Below are positions 1 through 8,945 of a stretch of DNA of 52,284 nt, piece after piece (position 1 is the first letter of the stretch; every line of letters begins with the position of its first letter). The stretch lies in NCBI GenBank assembly GCA_021773295.1, contig JAJFKI010000064.1, positions 1-52,284 of the forward strand, written 5' to 3'. Both the position numbers and the translations under genes were made by a program. Source of the stretch: Gammaproteobacteria bacterium. Its GTDB lineage: Bacteria > Pseudomonadota > Gammaproteobacteria > UBA1113. The notes beneath the pieces are model-generated. The model was not told the origin of the DNA and made no database searches. It was given only the letters and a program-made list of their open reading frames with translations.

Positions 1-139
1 AGATTAATGCTATTGCTTTTTGCCCCCTTGGAACCTTTGAAATTTGGCAATAGAATAGCTATTACCTGCATTTCAAAGGTTCCAAGGGAACAAAAATCAA
101 CTCGCCTAAATCTCGCATTTTGAAGTGTGACGGGTATAT
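1..139 (-). repeat. 164-bp hairpin repeat, copy A (truncated by window start)
   Basis: Nearly all of one long imperfect palindrome of a family with two other long copies here (23874-24037 and 52126-52284). Read on the minus strand it runs from a TATACCC end through GATTTTTGTTCCC, a variable arm (TTGGAACCTTTGAAAT), the centre GCAGGTAATAG...CTATTG, the complementary arm and GGGGGCAAAAAGC. The outer end of the second arm lies outside the window. No ORF is present. Confidence 0.9.
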
Positions 140-198
140 TCACAGGACTTTGTTTCCTAACCTTATGATGTTGGGTTGAGAAACAACGCCAAGCCATA

Positions 199-429
199 TT
201 ATGGCGCTTTTGCTACAGCTCCCAGCTTTGTATCAGTAATTGTCTTATTAGACTTAAGCCCTCTACTACTACTTAATGTATACCATCGATTTAATAGCAT
301 TAGAGCAGAAAATCCTGAGCCAAATACTTGAGCAATTGCTAAACCATTTATACCATAACCCAGATACTTTATTGCGAAAAACGCAGTAAGGACACTGATA
401 AACCATCTTCCTATTGTACTAAGGATCAT
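199..429 (-). pseudogene. C-terminal remnant of a MATE-family efflux transporter
   Basis: A 76-codon open frame whose hydrophobic part (GRWFISVLTAFFAIKYLGYG then GLAIAQVFGSGFSALMLL) resembles the last two membrane helices of MATE/NorM-type drug/Na+ antiporters, which normally have about 450 residues and 12 helices. Nothing upstream on the same strand (430-800) continues the family, so this is a truncated relic, not a functional transporter. Family assignment is by pattern only and moderate; it could be the tail of another polytopic carrier. Confidence 0.45.
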
Positions 430-461
430 AGGAACCTTGAGCGTGTGGAAGGCGAATTGTC

Positions 462-789
462 ATGCAAATAAGTGAGTTTTTTGGCATTGATATTAATAAA
501 CCTGTAAACGCGATAGCTTTTACCTAATACCCCATATTGAAAAATAAGGTCAATACTCTATAATTGTCGGTTCACCCAATAATCCAGAATTTCTTCAATT
601 CGTTGAGCGATAGATTGGTTTAGTTTGGCGAGAATTGAAAGAGTAAATATTTTTCACGAATACTAGCCACTTGAATCAGAGATTAAATTTATTAATGTAA
701 TGCGTGGTCAATATAGTGCAGAAGGAATAACGCCAGCTAAAAAAAGCAAGCACGAAACTCATAATAAATTAGAATCTAATATTCAATAA
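462..789 (+). pseudogene. Eroded gene of about 110 codons, family unknown
   Basis: An ATG at 462 with GGAAGG upstream opens a frame reading MQISEFFGIDINKPVNAIAF before a stop. After a frameshift near 530 the next frame reads SIIVGSPNNPEFLQFVER, stop, IGLVWRELKE, stop. A second frameshift near 670 leads to INVMRGQYSAEG and a last stop at 787-789. The amino-acid composition of the three pieces is protein-like and they lie in order, so the stretch looks like one small gene decayed by at least two frameshifts and three internal stops. It fills most of the 370 bp between the MATE remnant and the gene at 800. I do not recognise the family. Confidence 0.45.
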
Positions 790-799
790 GGAATGTAAA

Positions 800-1501
800 A
801 TGCCGAAAAGAAATAGAAGAAATCACAATCGCATTCAAAATAGAAACTCGAATATCCCATCCACTCAAGCAGTTGCAAACACGTCGTCTGCAACATCGTC
901 AGCACCTCAAGCGACCTCTTCAACGACCTCATTACACATTTCAGCAACAAGTATCTTTCATTTGTTTCAGCCAGGTCAACATACAGTTAATTGGTATGTG
1001 CATAGGCCAAGTCATGTCCGTAAAGAATTAAAAAGGTTATGGGATAATGGTCCAAAAATAAGTGATGATGAAAGTAAAAGACAAAGTAAAAGAGATCTTA
1101 TAAACATGAATTTAGAACAGGAAATTTCTACTAAGGTCAATGCCTTATTTCGTGCATTAGAACAAGAAGGGCCTAACCCTAGTCAATATCAGGTTAAACC
1201 TGATCGTAAACACGGTCGCTGTAATAGACCACAAGACAACTGTATCTCAAAAGGATTCAATCATTGTCATGTATCCGATAAAAAACACAGTTATGTAGTC
1301 ATGTGGCAAGCCTTTGAAGGACAGCAGGTTATACATATTGTTTCTATTGGCTACCATGAAAACTTCAATTTTTCCTCTAAAAATCATGATTCATTAGCAG
1401 CCATGAATACATCTATTGCTGCGGCTAAGAAGGCAAATTTTCATCCTGAAAAACCATTTGACCCAAAAAAGTATGACAATAGTATTAAAGCTTCTAGGTG
1501 A
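800..1501 (+). CDS. Protein with Ser/Thr-rich N-terminus and RelE/HigB-like C-terminal domain
   Basis: 233 residues, start ATG at 800 preceded by AAGGA. Residues about 1-45 are basic then rich in Ser, Thr, Ala and Asn, probably disordered. Residues about 110-205 resemble the small toxin encoded at 13056-13352: both have a short helix, a G-P-(N/A)-P turn, then HCH followed by a Tyr-Val strand, a Trp, and a final strand ending G-(Y/T)-H-E. This suggests the RelE/ParE-type mRNA-interferase fold. No antitoxin lies next to it, since the gene upstream is eroded. It could be an orphan toxin, a solitary regulator or a secreted effector; function is not known. The shared pattern is visible, the fold is inferred. 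Confidence 0.6.
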   Translation: MPKRNRRNHNRIQNRNSNIPSTQAVANTSSATSSAPQATSSTTSLHISATSIFHLFQPGQHTVNWYVHRPSHVRKELKRLWDNGPKISDDESKRQSKRDLINMNLEQEISTKVNALFRALEQEGPNPSQYQVKPDRKHGRCNRPQDNCISKGFNHCHVSDKKHSYVVMWQAFEGQQVIHIVSIGYHENFNFSSKNHDSLAAMNTSIAAAKKANFHPEKPFDPKKYDNSIKASR

Positions 1502-1589
1502 TTAGTTTAATTGCCGTTTCTTTTAGCTGTAATAAGTGTGAGTACAAAAGCCAGGTTTCTAAGTCTCTTCCATGGGTTGCTTATCGAAG

Positions 1590-1615
1590 CACATTTTGAA
1601 GTACGATGGGTATAT
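1590..1615 (+). repeat. Terminal fragment of the hairpin repeat
   Basis: CACATTTTGAAGTACGATGG followed by GTATA matches the outer right end of copy B at 24015-24037. Only about 26 bp remain, so this is a solo or decayed end of the 164-bp element, located between two genes. Confidence 0.6.
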
Positions 1616-1664
1616 AGCACTCACTAATGAAAATGCGAAATGAATGCTATAGACCTTTTCTACT

Positions 1665-3401
1665 TCATATGAACATGTCTAGTCTTTTCTCAATATCTTT
1701 TACCATACCATCTTCAATTAGCATTTTTTTATTACACCAACTTACACAAGAGTCGTCGTGAGAAACAATTATAAAAATTGACGTAGGCAATGACTTTTTA
1801 AGGTTAGTCAAAAACTCAACAATTTCTTTTTTATTGTCAGCATCAATATTGGCGAAAGGCTCATCCAATATGATAATCGGGTGTGGTGTAACTTCCAGTT
1901 TTTTTAAGACTCTTAACAAAGCCAAAAACTTTTGCTCTCCCCCTGAAAGCATATTTAATCGTATATCATCATTTAAATTAGCATTTATTTTTAGGCTTGG
2001 TGTAAAAAAGCTACTGGTAGAAGATGCGTTTTGACTATCAATGCCATACTCAATATTATCTTTTAAGCTCCTTTTAAAAATCTCTACCGATTGGGGCGAA
2101 ATTATTACACTATTTCTTCTCGTCTTAATATCTGTATCATGGATATGGCTTGCTGTGCTACGTAAAGCTATAGTTCCTCGTGTCGGTGTAACGAGTCCTG
2201 CTATCAATTTTATGAATGTTGATTTTCCTGAACCACTAGGGCCAACAATTGCCACAGATTCACCAGAATTAATTTCGCAACTAAGGTTTTTTATTAATTG
2301 TTTGCCATTTTTCATGAATGAAACATTACTAAAAATTATATCTACTGATTCTTCAGGAGAGTTAACTTCTCTTGGCGAATAAAATAGAGCCTGTTTGTTC
2401 TTTGTATCTAACACACTCTTAACTTGTCTTATACTATAAGCCCCTGTCGTTTGTGATGATAATGCACGCACAAGTTGATAAACAGCCATGTTAATTCGAG
2501 ATATCATACCAATGGTTCTATATAACAACCTAGCATCAATGTGTTCGCTAGAGAACTTAAAATATCCTAGCAATACGAAGCTCAGATTAAATATGATGCT
2601 ATTGCCATTAGATTGCGAATTATGGGCATGCACTAAACTTAAAAGATGAGACCTTCTCTCTTGTAACAATCCTTCTGTTATTCTGCATTCTTTTCCAACA
2701 CCTTGGTAAGATTGAATAGTGAAATAATTTCTTAAATTTTCTTCAAATTGTTCTCTCACTTTTTGCGTTGAGTTTCTGTACTCTTGTTGCCGATGGCAGA
2801 TTTTCTGATTAGTGTATACAGTATAAAGAAGTGTAGCTGTGAAAGTTAAAGCTAGTACACCATAAACATTCCCAGTCATGCTCTCCGCTAATATCTGATA
2901 ACTGGTGATAATATTAATTAGATTAGGGATTGTAATATCTAGGTGTTTTTTTAACAGTGAAAATACTCCTTGTTCTATATTCACACGAGTTCTTATGATT
3001 TCTTGTAACTCATCATAAGATGCTTCTTCACGACTAAACAATGTGAGCTGAACATCAGACTCTATAGCGTTTTGAACGTTTTCCACCAAATTTGCACTAT
3101 GATAATTAGAATAATTACTGATAATACTTGAAACAATATACAACGCACCCATAGAACCAACCATCTGTAAAATTAGAGCATCGCCGTAATCATCTTCCGC
3201 TAATATATCTGCAAAACTTTCCACAAGATAATAATAGCAATAATTATCAAGAATTGATTTTACTGCCGAGGCAGATATCGACTTGGCTAATGAAAAAGAA
3301 CTATTTCTGTCTCTGGTAATATAACCAAAAAGCCAAGTTATCATTTCTGTTACATTTTTTAAATCATTTATAATATTTTCAAATATTGAATATAAAAACA
3401 C
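1665..3401 (-). CDS. ABC exporter, fused membrane and ATP-binding domains
   Basis: 578 residues: an N-terminal transmembrane domain (about 1-330, several hydrophobic helices) and a C-terminal nucleotide-binding domain. Visible ATPase motifs are Walker A GPSGSGKST (about 384), signature LSGGEQ (about 485), Walker B IIILDEP (about 511) and the switch His in VSHDD (about 548). A half-transporter of this layout would dimerise in the inner membrane and export a hydrophobic compound, peptide or lipid; the substrate cannot be told. The signature-to-Walker B distance and the motifs are intact, so it is probably active. The gene is monocistronic, flanked by eroded genes and repeats, and more AT-rich than the core genes, in keeping with acquisition by transfer. 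Confidence 0.85.
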   Translation of the reverse strand: MFLYSIFENIINDLKNVTEMITWLFGYITRDRNSSFSLAKSISASAVKSILDNYCYYYLVESFADILAEDDYGDALILQMVGSMGALYIVSSIISNYSNYHSANLVENVQNAIESDVQLTLFSREEASYDELQEIIRTRVNIEQGVFSLLKKHLDITIPNLINIITSYQILAESMTGNVYGVLALTFTATLLYTVYTNQKICHRQQEYRNSTQKVREQFEENLRNYFTIQSYQGVGKECRITEGLLQERRSHLLSLVHAHNSQSNGNSIIFNLSFVLLGYFKFSSEHIDARLLYRTIGMISRINMAVYQLVRALSSQTTGAYSIRQVKSVLDTKNKQALFYSPREVNSPEESVDIIFSNVSFMKNGKQLIKNLSCEINSGESVAIVGPSGSGKSTFIKLIAGLVTPTRGTIALRSTASHIHDTDIKTRRNSVIISPQSVEIFKRSLKDNIEYGIDSQNASSTSSFFTPSLKINANLNDDIRLNMLSGGEQKFLALLRVLKKLEVTPHPIIILDEPFANIDADNKKEIVEFLTNLKKSLPTSIFIIVSHDDSCVSWCNKKMLIEDGMVKDIEKRLDMFI

Positions 3402-3592
3402 GTGGTTTTCCCTTCTCTTTGACGTAGGTTCTGGGTTGGGACGTAACTCCTAGGCTAATTCAGTACCAGGGTATGCGCAAAAGAAAACACCATCGACTAA
3501 ATAAAGTCTACCAAAGTACTATGCATTCTGGTGGATTCTACTGAATCATGGAGGGTATCGTCAATGGTTTAAAGAATCATCAGCCACACTTG

Positions 3593-3969
3593 CTATACCA
3601 AGTAAGGTAAAAACTGATTTGCGCTAACAACTAATAATTGCCAACCGTCTTGTTCACAGAGCTTAAATACGTTTTCTTTCAATGTAAGCTGGACTGCTCT
3701 ATTGCACTTTAAGTATTCCATAAATGCTTGCCAATTTGGTGATGGCTTATCGTCACTTAATTTCACTTCTATTGGGAACCACGGCTTATTATTTTTTGTT
3801 AATAAAAAATCGATTTCCTTTTTTTCTGTATTACGGATATATTTTAACTCGTATTTACCATAACCAGCATCCGTTAAATAATGCACATACTTCAATAAAT
3901 GGGACGCTACCATATTTTCAAAGCGCGCTCCTTCAGCTTCAACTTCACTCCAATCCCACAAATAGAGTT
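3593..3969 (-). pseudogene. C-terminal remnant of an AAA_14/DUF4143 ATPase
   Basis: About 125 codons reading KLYLWDWSEVE...ARFENMVASHLLK...EIDFLL...IEVKLSD, the restriction-endonuclease-like DUF4143 domain at the C-terminus of AAA_14-type P-loop ATPases (normally about 370-400 residues). The nuclease-like core E-x-D...E-x-K is present. The N-terminal ATPase is missing: the frame runs straight into the end of the IS remnant at 3970, and only 65 bp separate the other IS end from mmsA. The gene was cut by the insertion and its 5' part deleted. No start codon of its own is convincing. Confidence 0.75.
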
Positions 3970-4361
3970 TGATCTTGATCCAGTCTATTAGAGACCTAGT
4001 TAAGCCGCGATTTTTTCCCCGTACTGTATTTCAATCTCATCAGGTGAACAATAACCTAGTGTAGAATGCAGTCGCTGTGGATTATAGAACATTTCAATGA
4101 CTGGAAAAGCTGATAATGGATCTTGTTCGGATTTAAAGGCGCGTATCCATTTGCTCAAGGTACTTACTCCGATCCTTAAGCTTTCTGCTGCTCCCTTGAT
4201 TGTATATCCTTGTTCTGTGACTAATTTTATGGCTTCGCGCTTGAAGCTGCACGTAAAATTTCGATGCTTCTGATAATTTTCTGACATAATTTGCCTCTCT
4301 ATTTTGATTAAATTTTAACAAAACGGCTTTTATATGCCTCCGATTTAGTGGATCAAGATCA
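3970..4361 (-). mobile_element. Internally deleted IS3-family element (MITE-like), 392 bp
   Basis: The ends are perfect 13-bp inverted repeats, TGATCTTGATCCA at 3970-3982 and its complement at 4349-4361, beginning with the TG typical of IS3 family ends. The interior carries the start of orfA and the last codons of orfB joined in one frame, so about 0.8-1 kb has been lost. No clear target duplication is seen (GTT on the left, GTA on the right), in keeping with the adjacent deletion of the DUF4143 gene. Confidence 0.8.
4000..4287 (-). pseudogene. Fused orfA-orfB remnant of an IS3-type transposase
   Basis: 95 residues. Residues 1 to about 58 are the helix-turn-helix of OrfA (FKREAIKLVTEQGYTIKGAA...LSKWI). 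Residues about 66-90 are the extreme C-terminus of OrfB (FYNPQRLHSTLGYCSPDEIE). The DDE catalytic core between them is absent, so it cannot transpose itself, but an HTH-only product could bind the element ends. A transposition-competent sibling elsewhere in the genome would be needed to move it. Confidence 0.8.
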
Positions 4362-4426
4362 GTATTGACCTAACTACATTTAAGCGAGATGATACTTCTA
4401 CTTTAAGTATCACAAGGAGCGTTATC

Positions 4427-5923
4427 GTGAAGCAGGTTCAACATTTTATCAATGGGCAGTATAGCAAGGGTAATGGGCAACGTACGGGGGATGTATTTAA
4501 TCCGGCTCTGGGGCAAAAAACGAAAGATGTTTGTTTTGCAAGTGTTGATGATGTTCATACTGCCGTTTGTGTTGCCAAAGATGCCTTTCTTAAATGGTCT
4601 AAAACTACTCCTCTGAAACGAGCACGAATACTGTTTAAATTTAATGAATTATTGCGTCAACATATTGATGAACTCGCTGCGCTATTAACCGAAGAACATG
4701 GTAAGGTGTTAAGCGATGCCAAAGGAGAAATGATCCGTGGTATTGAAGTTGTGGAGTATGCATGTGGCATTCCGAGTTTATTGCGAGGGCAATTCGCTGA
4801 AAATGTTGGAACACATGTGGATAGTTATTCCATTCCGCAAGCCTTAGGTGTTTGTGCTGGGATTACACCTTTTAATTTTCCTGCAATGGTGCCTATGTGG
4901 ATGTTTGTGATGGCCATTGCTTGTGGTAATACCTTCGTATTGAAACCTTCTGAGCGTTGCCCTTCTGTGAGTTTACGTTTAGCAGAGTTATTCAAAGAAG
5001 CGGGCTTGCCTGATGGGGTGTTCAATGTGGTGCATGGTGATAAAGAAGCGGTTGATGCCATTTTACAACATCCTGATATTAAGGCAGTGAGTTTTGTCGG
5101 ATCCACGCCTATCGCTAAATATATTTATACTGAAGCTGCGAATCATGGTAAACGGGTGCAAGCATTGGGAGGAGCAAAGAATCATTGTGTCGTAATGCCC
5201 GATGCGGATTTGAATGTGGTTGCTGATGGTTTAGTAGGAGCGGCTTATGGATCAAGTGGGCAGCGTTGTATGGCGATTTCTGTGGCTGTTGCAGTGGGTG
5301 ATATCGTTGCCGATCAATTGGTTGAAAAAATAAAAGAGCGTGTCGAGAAATTAAAAATTGCACCGGGCACTGAGGCTGATTCTGATATGGGGCCTGTTAT
5401 TACTAAACAGCATTTGGAACGCATTCAATCTTATATTGACACCGGCATCAATGAAGACGCGGCTTTAATGATTGACGGTCGTGACTGTCAAGTGCCTGAC
5501 CATGAAGATGGCTTTTTCATTGGCGCTTCGCTATTTGACAACGTCACCCGTGACATGAAAATTTACCAAGATGAAATTTTTGGGCCTGTATTATGTTTAA
5601 TGCGAGCACCTGATTTGAAGACCGCCATACAAATCATCGATGAAAATCCTTATGGCAATGGTACCGCAATTTACACGCAACATGGTGCAACCGCACACGA
5701 GTTTGTGTCTAACATACAAGTGGGCATGGTTGGCGTTAACGTTCCTATCCCCGTACCCATGTCATTTTTTAGCTTTGGCGGTTGGAAGCAATCTTTGTTT
5801 GGCGACACACACACTCATGGCTCGGAAGGTATTCGCTTTTATACTAAACTAAAAAACGTTACCGCTCGTTGGCCGGAACAACTCACCAGTGGTGCTTCTT
5901 TAAAAATGCCAACGATGGAGTGA
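4427..5923 (+). CDS. mmsA: CoA-acylating methylmalonate-semialdehyde dehydrogenase
   Basis: 498 residues, full length for the family. Oxidises malonate/methylmalonate semialdehyde to acetyl-/propionyl-CoA with NAD+ and CoA, in valine, beta-alanine and inositol breakdown. Visible: ITPFNFPAMVPMWM near 145, the NAD-binding KPSE motif, GSTPIAKYI, the catalytic Cys in SSGQRCMA (about 281) and the conserved EIFGPVL; the C-terminal FFSFGGWKQSLFGD is typical of MmsA as against other aldehyde dehydrogenases. Start ATG follows AAGGAG. It stands alone, with no mmsB beside it, and meets the convergent oxidase gene with only one base between the stops. Confidence 0.95.
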   Translation: MKQVQHFINGQYSKGNGQRTGDVFNPALGQKTKDVCFASVDDVHTAVCVAKDAFLKWSKTTPLKRARILFKFNELLRQHIDELAALLTEEHGKVLSDAKGEMIRGIEVVEYACGIPSLLRGQFAENVGTHVDSYSIPQALGVCAGITPFNFPAMVPMWMFVMAIACGNTFVLKPSERCPSVSLRLAELFKEAGLPDGVFNVVHGDKEAVDAILQHPDIKAVSFVGSTPIAKYIYTEAANHGKRVQALGGAKNHCVVMPDADLNVVADGLVGAAYGSSGQRCMAISVAVAVGDIVADQLVEKIKERVEKLKIAPGTEADSDMGPVITKQHLERIQSYIDTGINEDAALMIDGRDCQVPDHEDGFFIGASLFDNVTRDMKIYQDEIFGPVLCLMRAPDLKTAIQIIDENPYGNGTAIYTQHGATAHEFVSNIQVGMVGVNVPIPVPMSFFSFGGWKQSLFGDTHTHGSEGIRFYTKLKNVTARWPEQLTSGASLKMPTME

Positions 5924-5924
5924 G

Positions 5925-8165
5925 TTAAATCAATAAATTGAAGCCAACAAAGTAGTTGGTCGTACGAGTGCTACCGCCTTCGCTTCTTACGATTTTTGAT
6001 AAGTTACCGTAGGTTCTGGTTTGATCGAACTCTACAAAGACATTGAGGTTAGGGTTTAATTGAATAAACGGCCTTAGGACTAACTCTACTGAATTTAAAC
6101 CCGCTCCCAATTCATCTTCTTCTATAGTACGCGTTGCCCAAATGGGGCGTATTGATATTCTGAAAAAAAGGCGGTCAACGATCCAAGTATCTCGTGTTAA
6201 CTCTAAATCAAATTTAGCACTACCCTTGCGCATATAGGTTCGTAAATCGGTTTCAATATAAAAAGGCGCTGTGCCCTCAATACCAAGGCCGGGTTGCCAA
6301 TAAGGATGCTTGGAGGGGCGATAAACATAATTGGCGCCGCCTTTTATCGCCCAAAAACGTGCAATAGCATGCCAATAAAAGATATCAAGATCAGCTGTGT
6401 CTAAAATGCCCTTCTCAATTTCGGCATCTTTCATGTTTAACTGTAATTTATTATTGTTGGCACCACCATAAAATAAAAATGAACCTTGAAAATTGTTATT
6501 ACTATTTCCTAATAAATCGATATTAGTTGAGTAATACCATGGTGGTGGCGGTGGTAATAAGTATTTTTGTGATGAGGTTGCAGGTTTATGTTTATTGTTT
6601 TTGTTAGGAGTCGTTGTTACTGCATCAGAGTATACATGTTGCTTTGTAATCAAATGATCATCATAGCGAAAAATAGTCGCCATGCCTGTCATTAAATGGT
6701 AAAGGTTATGGCAGTGAAAATACCATTGGCCCTCTTTTTCATTAGCATCAAAATCAACTATTACCGTAGACAGTGGTGGCACATCAACAGTGTGTAATAA
6801 TGGATCGTAAGCACCATAACCTTTTCGCAAAATAAACCAATGACCATGAATATGCATTGGATGATGCATTAATGTCTTATTAATGAAAATGAGGCGATAA
6901 CGTTTACCGGGGATAATTATTTCCGGCTTGGCTTTATCTTCTGGAATTCCGTTTAAAGACCAAATGTAGCGATCCATATTGCCCGTTAACGCCATGCGGA
7001 TAGTTTTATAAACCGGTTTATTAACATCATTCGTCACAAACGGCGCTTTTAGTGGTGAATATTTTGTAACTGTTTTTTCAGGTGGTTTTGGCGGCATCAT
7101 AAAGCGCATTGGTGGCTTTGGAAATGAGGCAATATGATTAAAATCAAGTGTCTGTTTTGAACTCGTGATTAAAGCGCCTAGTGCTGCACCGCTTAAATCA
7201 GCGGATTGCGCGTAAATATAATAGGGACCAGGATGCGTAATCTTAACGATAACATCATAGGTTTCACCAGGGCCAAGGTTAATACTGTCTGTGTAGTACG
7301 GTACAACGTTAGAACCATCCTTTTGTACGACTTGTAATGTTGTCCCCGGTACTTTCACATTAAAAAAACTACTCGCTCCAGCGCCAATCACTCGCAGACG
7401 CACCCTATCACCTATTTTTACTTGCCCAACCCAAGGACGTGATGGTGGATGACCATTCATTAAGAATGCATCATAAGCAATATCACTGATGTCATATAAA
7501 CCCATGCGTGTCTTTTGTGACTTTAAATACGCTTTCCAAATATATTTTTCTTCCTGCTTGGTTTTGGCATGGTTTAAGTCTTTTAAAAAATCGAATAAAG
7601 AGGTCCTTAGGGGAAATGCTAAAGAATAAAAATCACCGGATTTTTTTAAATTTGCCAGGGCTTTATCCCCTCCCACATCAACCCAGTCTGATAATAGTAC
7701 AACATAATCTTCGTCAGCGTGTATGGTAGGATGTTTCGGTTCAATAACAATCGCGCCATACTGGCCATCTTGCTCTTGTAATTCAAAATGCGAATGGTAC
7801 CAATAGGTACCTGCTTGCTTAAGTCTATAATGGTAATGAAACACACCACCGGGTGGAATAGGTTTTTGCGTGACCCAGGCAACACCATCCATTTGCCAGG
7901 GAACGAGTAAGCCATGCCAGTGTATTGAAGTCCCTTCCTTTAAATCATTGTATACATTGATAGTGACAACATCGCCTTCTGTGAAACGAAGCGTCGGTCC
8001 AGGAATTTGACCATTGATTGCAATCGCTGGTTTCGTCTTGCCCGAAAAATTAACCCATGTCTTAGCAACATGAAAATTAATTTCTTGGTGCGCAGCTAAT
8101 GCTGTTAGAGGTAACAGGCATAACAAGAAAAATTTGAAAATAACGCTATGTTTTCCTTGAGTCAT
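5925..8165 (-). CDS. CopA-type multicopper oxidase fused to a CopB-like outer-membrane barrel
   Basis: 746 residues with a Sec signal peptide (about 1-24). Residues about 25-510 are a three-cupredoxin copper oxidase with all four copper-binding clusters: HWHG (about 82), HSH (about 123), HPMHIHGH (about 433) and HCHNLYHLMTGM (about 483); a short Met-rich stretch (PPMRFMMPP) lies near 350. After a linker rich in Lys, Thr and Pro (about 515-545), residues about 545-746 resemble CopB (PF05275): D-I-F-Y-W-H-A-I-A-R-F-W, GGANYVYRP, GTAPFYIETD and a closing strand FVGFNLLI. CopA and CopB are normally separate genes of one copper-tolerance operon; here they are one polypeptide, which would tether periplasmic Cu(I) oxidation to the outer membrane. 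The barrel gene 8174-8881 precedes it by 8 bp, so the two are probably cotranscribed. Confidence 0.88.
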   Translation of the reverse strand: MTQGKHSVIFKFFLLCLLPLTALAAHQEINFHVAKTWVNFSGKTKPAIAINGQIPGPTLRFTEGDVVTINVYNDLKEGTSIHWHGLLVPWQMDGVAWVTQKPIPPGGVFHYHYRLKQAGTYWYHSHFELQEQDGQYGAIVIEPKHPTIHADEDYVVLLSDWVDVGGDKALANLKKSGDFYSLAFPLRTSLFDFLKDLNHAKTKQEEKYIWKAYLKSQKTRMGLYDISDIAYDAFLMNGHPPSRPWVGQVKIGDRVRLRVIGAGASSFFNVKVPGTTLQVVQKDGSNVVPYYTDSINLGPGETYDVIVKITHPGPYYIYAQSADLSGAALGALITSSKQTLDFNHIASFPKPPMRFMMPPKPPEKTVTKYSPLKAPFVTNDVNKPVYKTIRMALTGNMDRYIWSLNGIPEDKAKPEIIIPGKRYRLIFINKTLMHHPMHIHGHWFILRKGYGAYDPLLHTVDVPPLSTVIVDFDANEKEGQWYFHCHNLYHLMTGMATIFRYDDHLITKQHVYSDAVTTTPNKNNKHKPATSSQKYLLPPPPPWYYSTNIDLLGNSNNNFQGSFLFYGGANNNKLQLNMKDAEIEKGILDTADLDIFYWHAIARFWAIKGGANYVYRPSKHPYWQPGLGIEGTAPFYIETDLRTYMRKGSAKFDLELTRDTWIVDRLFFRISIRPIWATRTIEEDELGAGLNSVELVLRPFIQLNPNLNVFVEFDQTRTYGNLSKIVRSEGGSTRTTNYFVGFNLLI

Positions 8166-8173
8166 GAATAAGC

Positions 8174-8881
8174 CTAAACGTTGTATTGCACGCCAACCGT
8201 TAGCATGCTTAGATTTGGCACGTAATTATCTTTATACAGATTACTGCCTGAACCAAAGATGTGATTATAGTTTACATTCATTTCCCAATTCGGATTAAAC
8301 ATATAGGCAACACCACCCGCTACCATGGGTTTAAACGTATTGTGAGATTGATTAACATCTTTTTTAATTAAATTTTGTAATGAAGTATTTGGAATCGTAT
8401 TACTTTTTCTTAAGTTGGTACTACTAGAAATAAAGGCACCGCCGCCTTTTGCAAAAACATGAAAACCTTGATAAACGTGGATATCAATTTTCCCTAAAAT
8501 ATCAACAGCATAATTTTTGACGGTACCGGTACCTGTCGTATTATTGGGTGTTTCAGTCCATTTAATATTGGCACTTTGCCAAAAGTCACCACCGAGTTCA
8601 ACACCGAAAAAACTATTAATGTCATAACCAAGCGCTAAACGCCCAGCGACGCCATTTTCAGTGGAACCTGTACTGCTGACAAAATCGCGTGTCGTCATAT
8701 CACTAATCATGCCATCATCCAATTCAACGCGACCACCACCGATTTGCAAGTTCAAATAAAAACCGCTGGTAGTCACTGCTGGCACGCCAAAATCATCGGA
8801 AGGGTATGTAGCAGATAAGGCTACATCGGTAATAAATGTTAATAGAATACTCAATCCAAGTGTTTTTATTGTATGCTTCAT
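8174..8881 (-). CDS. Small outer-membrane beta-barrel protein
   Basis: 235 residues from the ATG at 8881, which has GGGAG just upstream; a longer open frame to 8959 lacks a ribosome site and would bury the signal peptide. Residues 1 to about 22 are a signal peptide ending ALS-A. The mature part alternates polar and hydrophobic residues with Gly/aromatic-rich strands (GFYLNLQIGGG, LALGYDINSFFGVELGG, VDILGKIDIHVYQGFHVFAKGG, LTVGVQYNV), as in eight-stranded OmpA-like/Opa-like barrels. No OmpA peptidoglycan domain. Likely function: surface structure or adhesion, not determinable. Eight bases upstream of the CopA-CopB gene. Confidence 0.8.
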   Translation of the reverse strand: MKHTIKTLGLSILLTFITDVALSATYPSDDFGVPAVTTSGFYLNLQIGGGRVELDDGMISDMTTRDFVSSTGSTENGVAGRLALGYDINSFFGVELGGDFWQSANIKWTETPNNTTGTGTVKNYAVDILGKIDIHVYQGFHVFAKGGGAFISSSTNLRKSNTIPNTSLQNLIKKDVNQSHNTFKPMVAGGVAYMFNPNWEMNVNYNHIFGSGSNLYKDNYVPNLSMLTVGVQYNV

Positions 8882-8945
8882 GGAGCTCCCTCGCGTCGTC
8901 CTAATGCTCGGGATTCTAACACCAATTCCAATTTTGGGAAAATAA

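Noticed and set aside
4133..4321. Second ORF in the IS remnant
   Set aside because: It is a shifted frame of the OrfA part and contains no family pattern.
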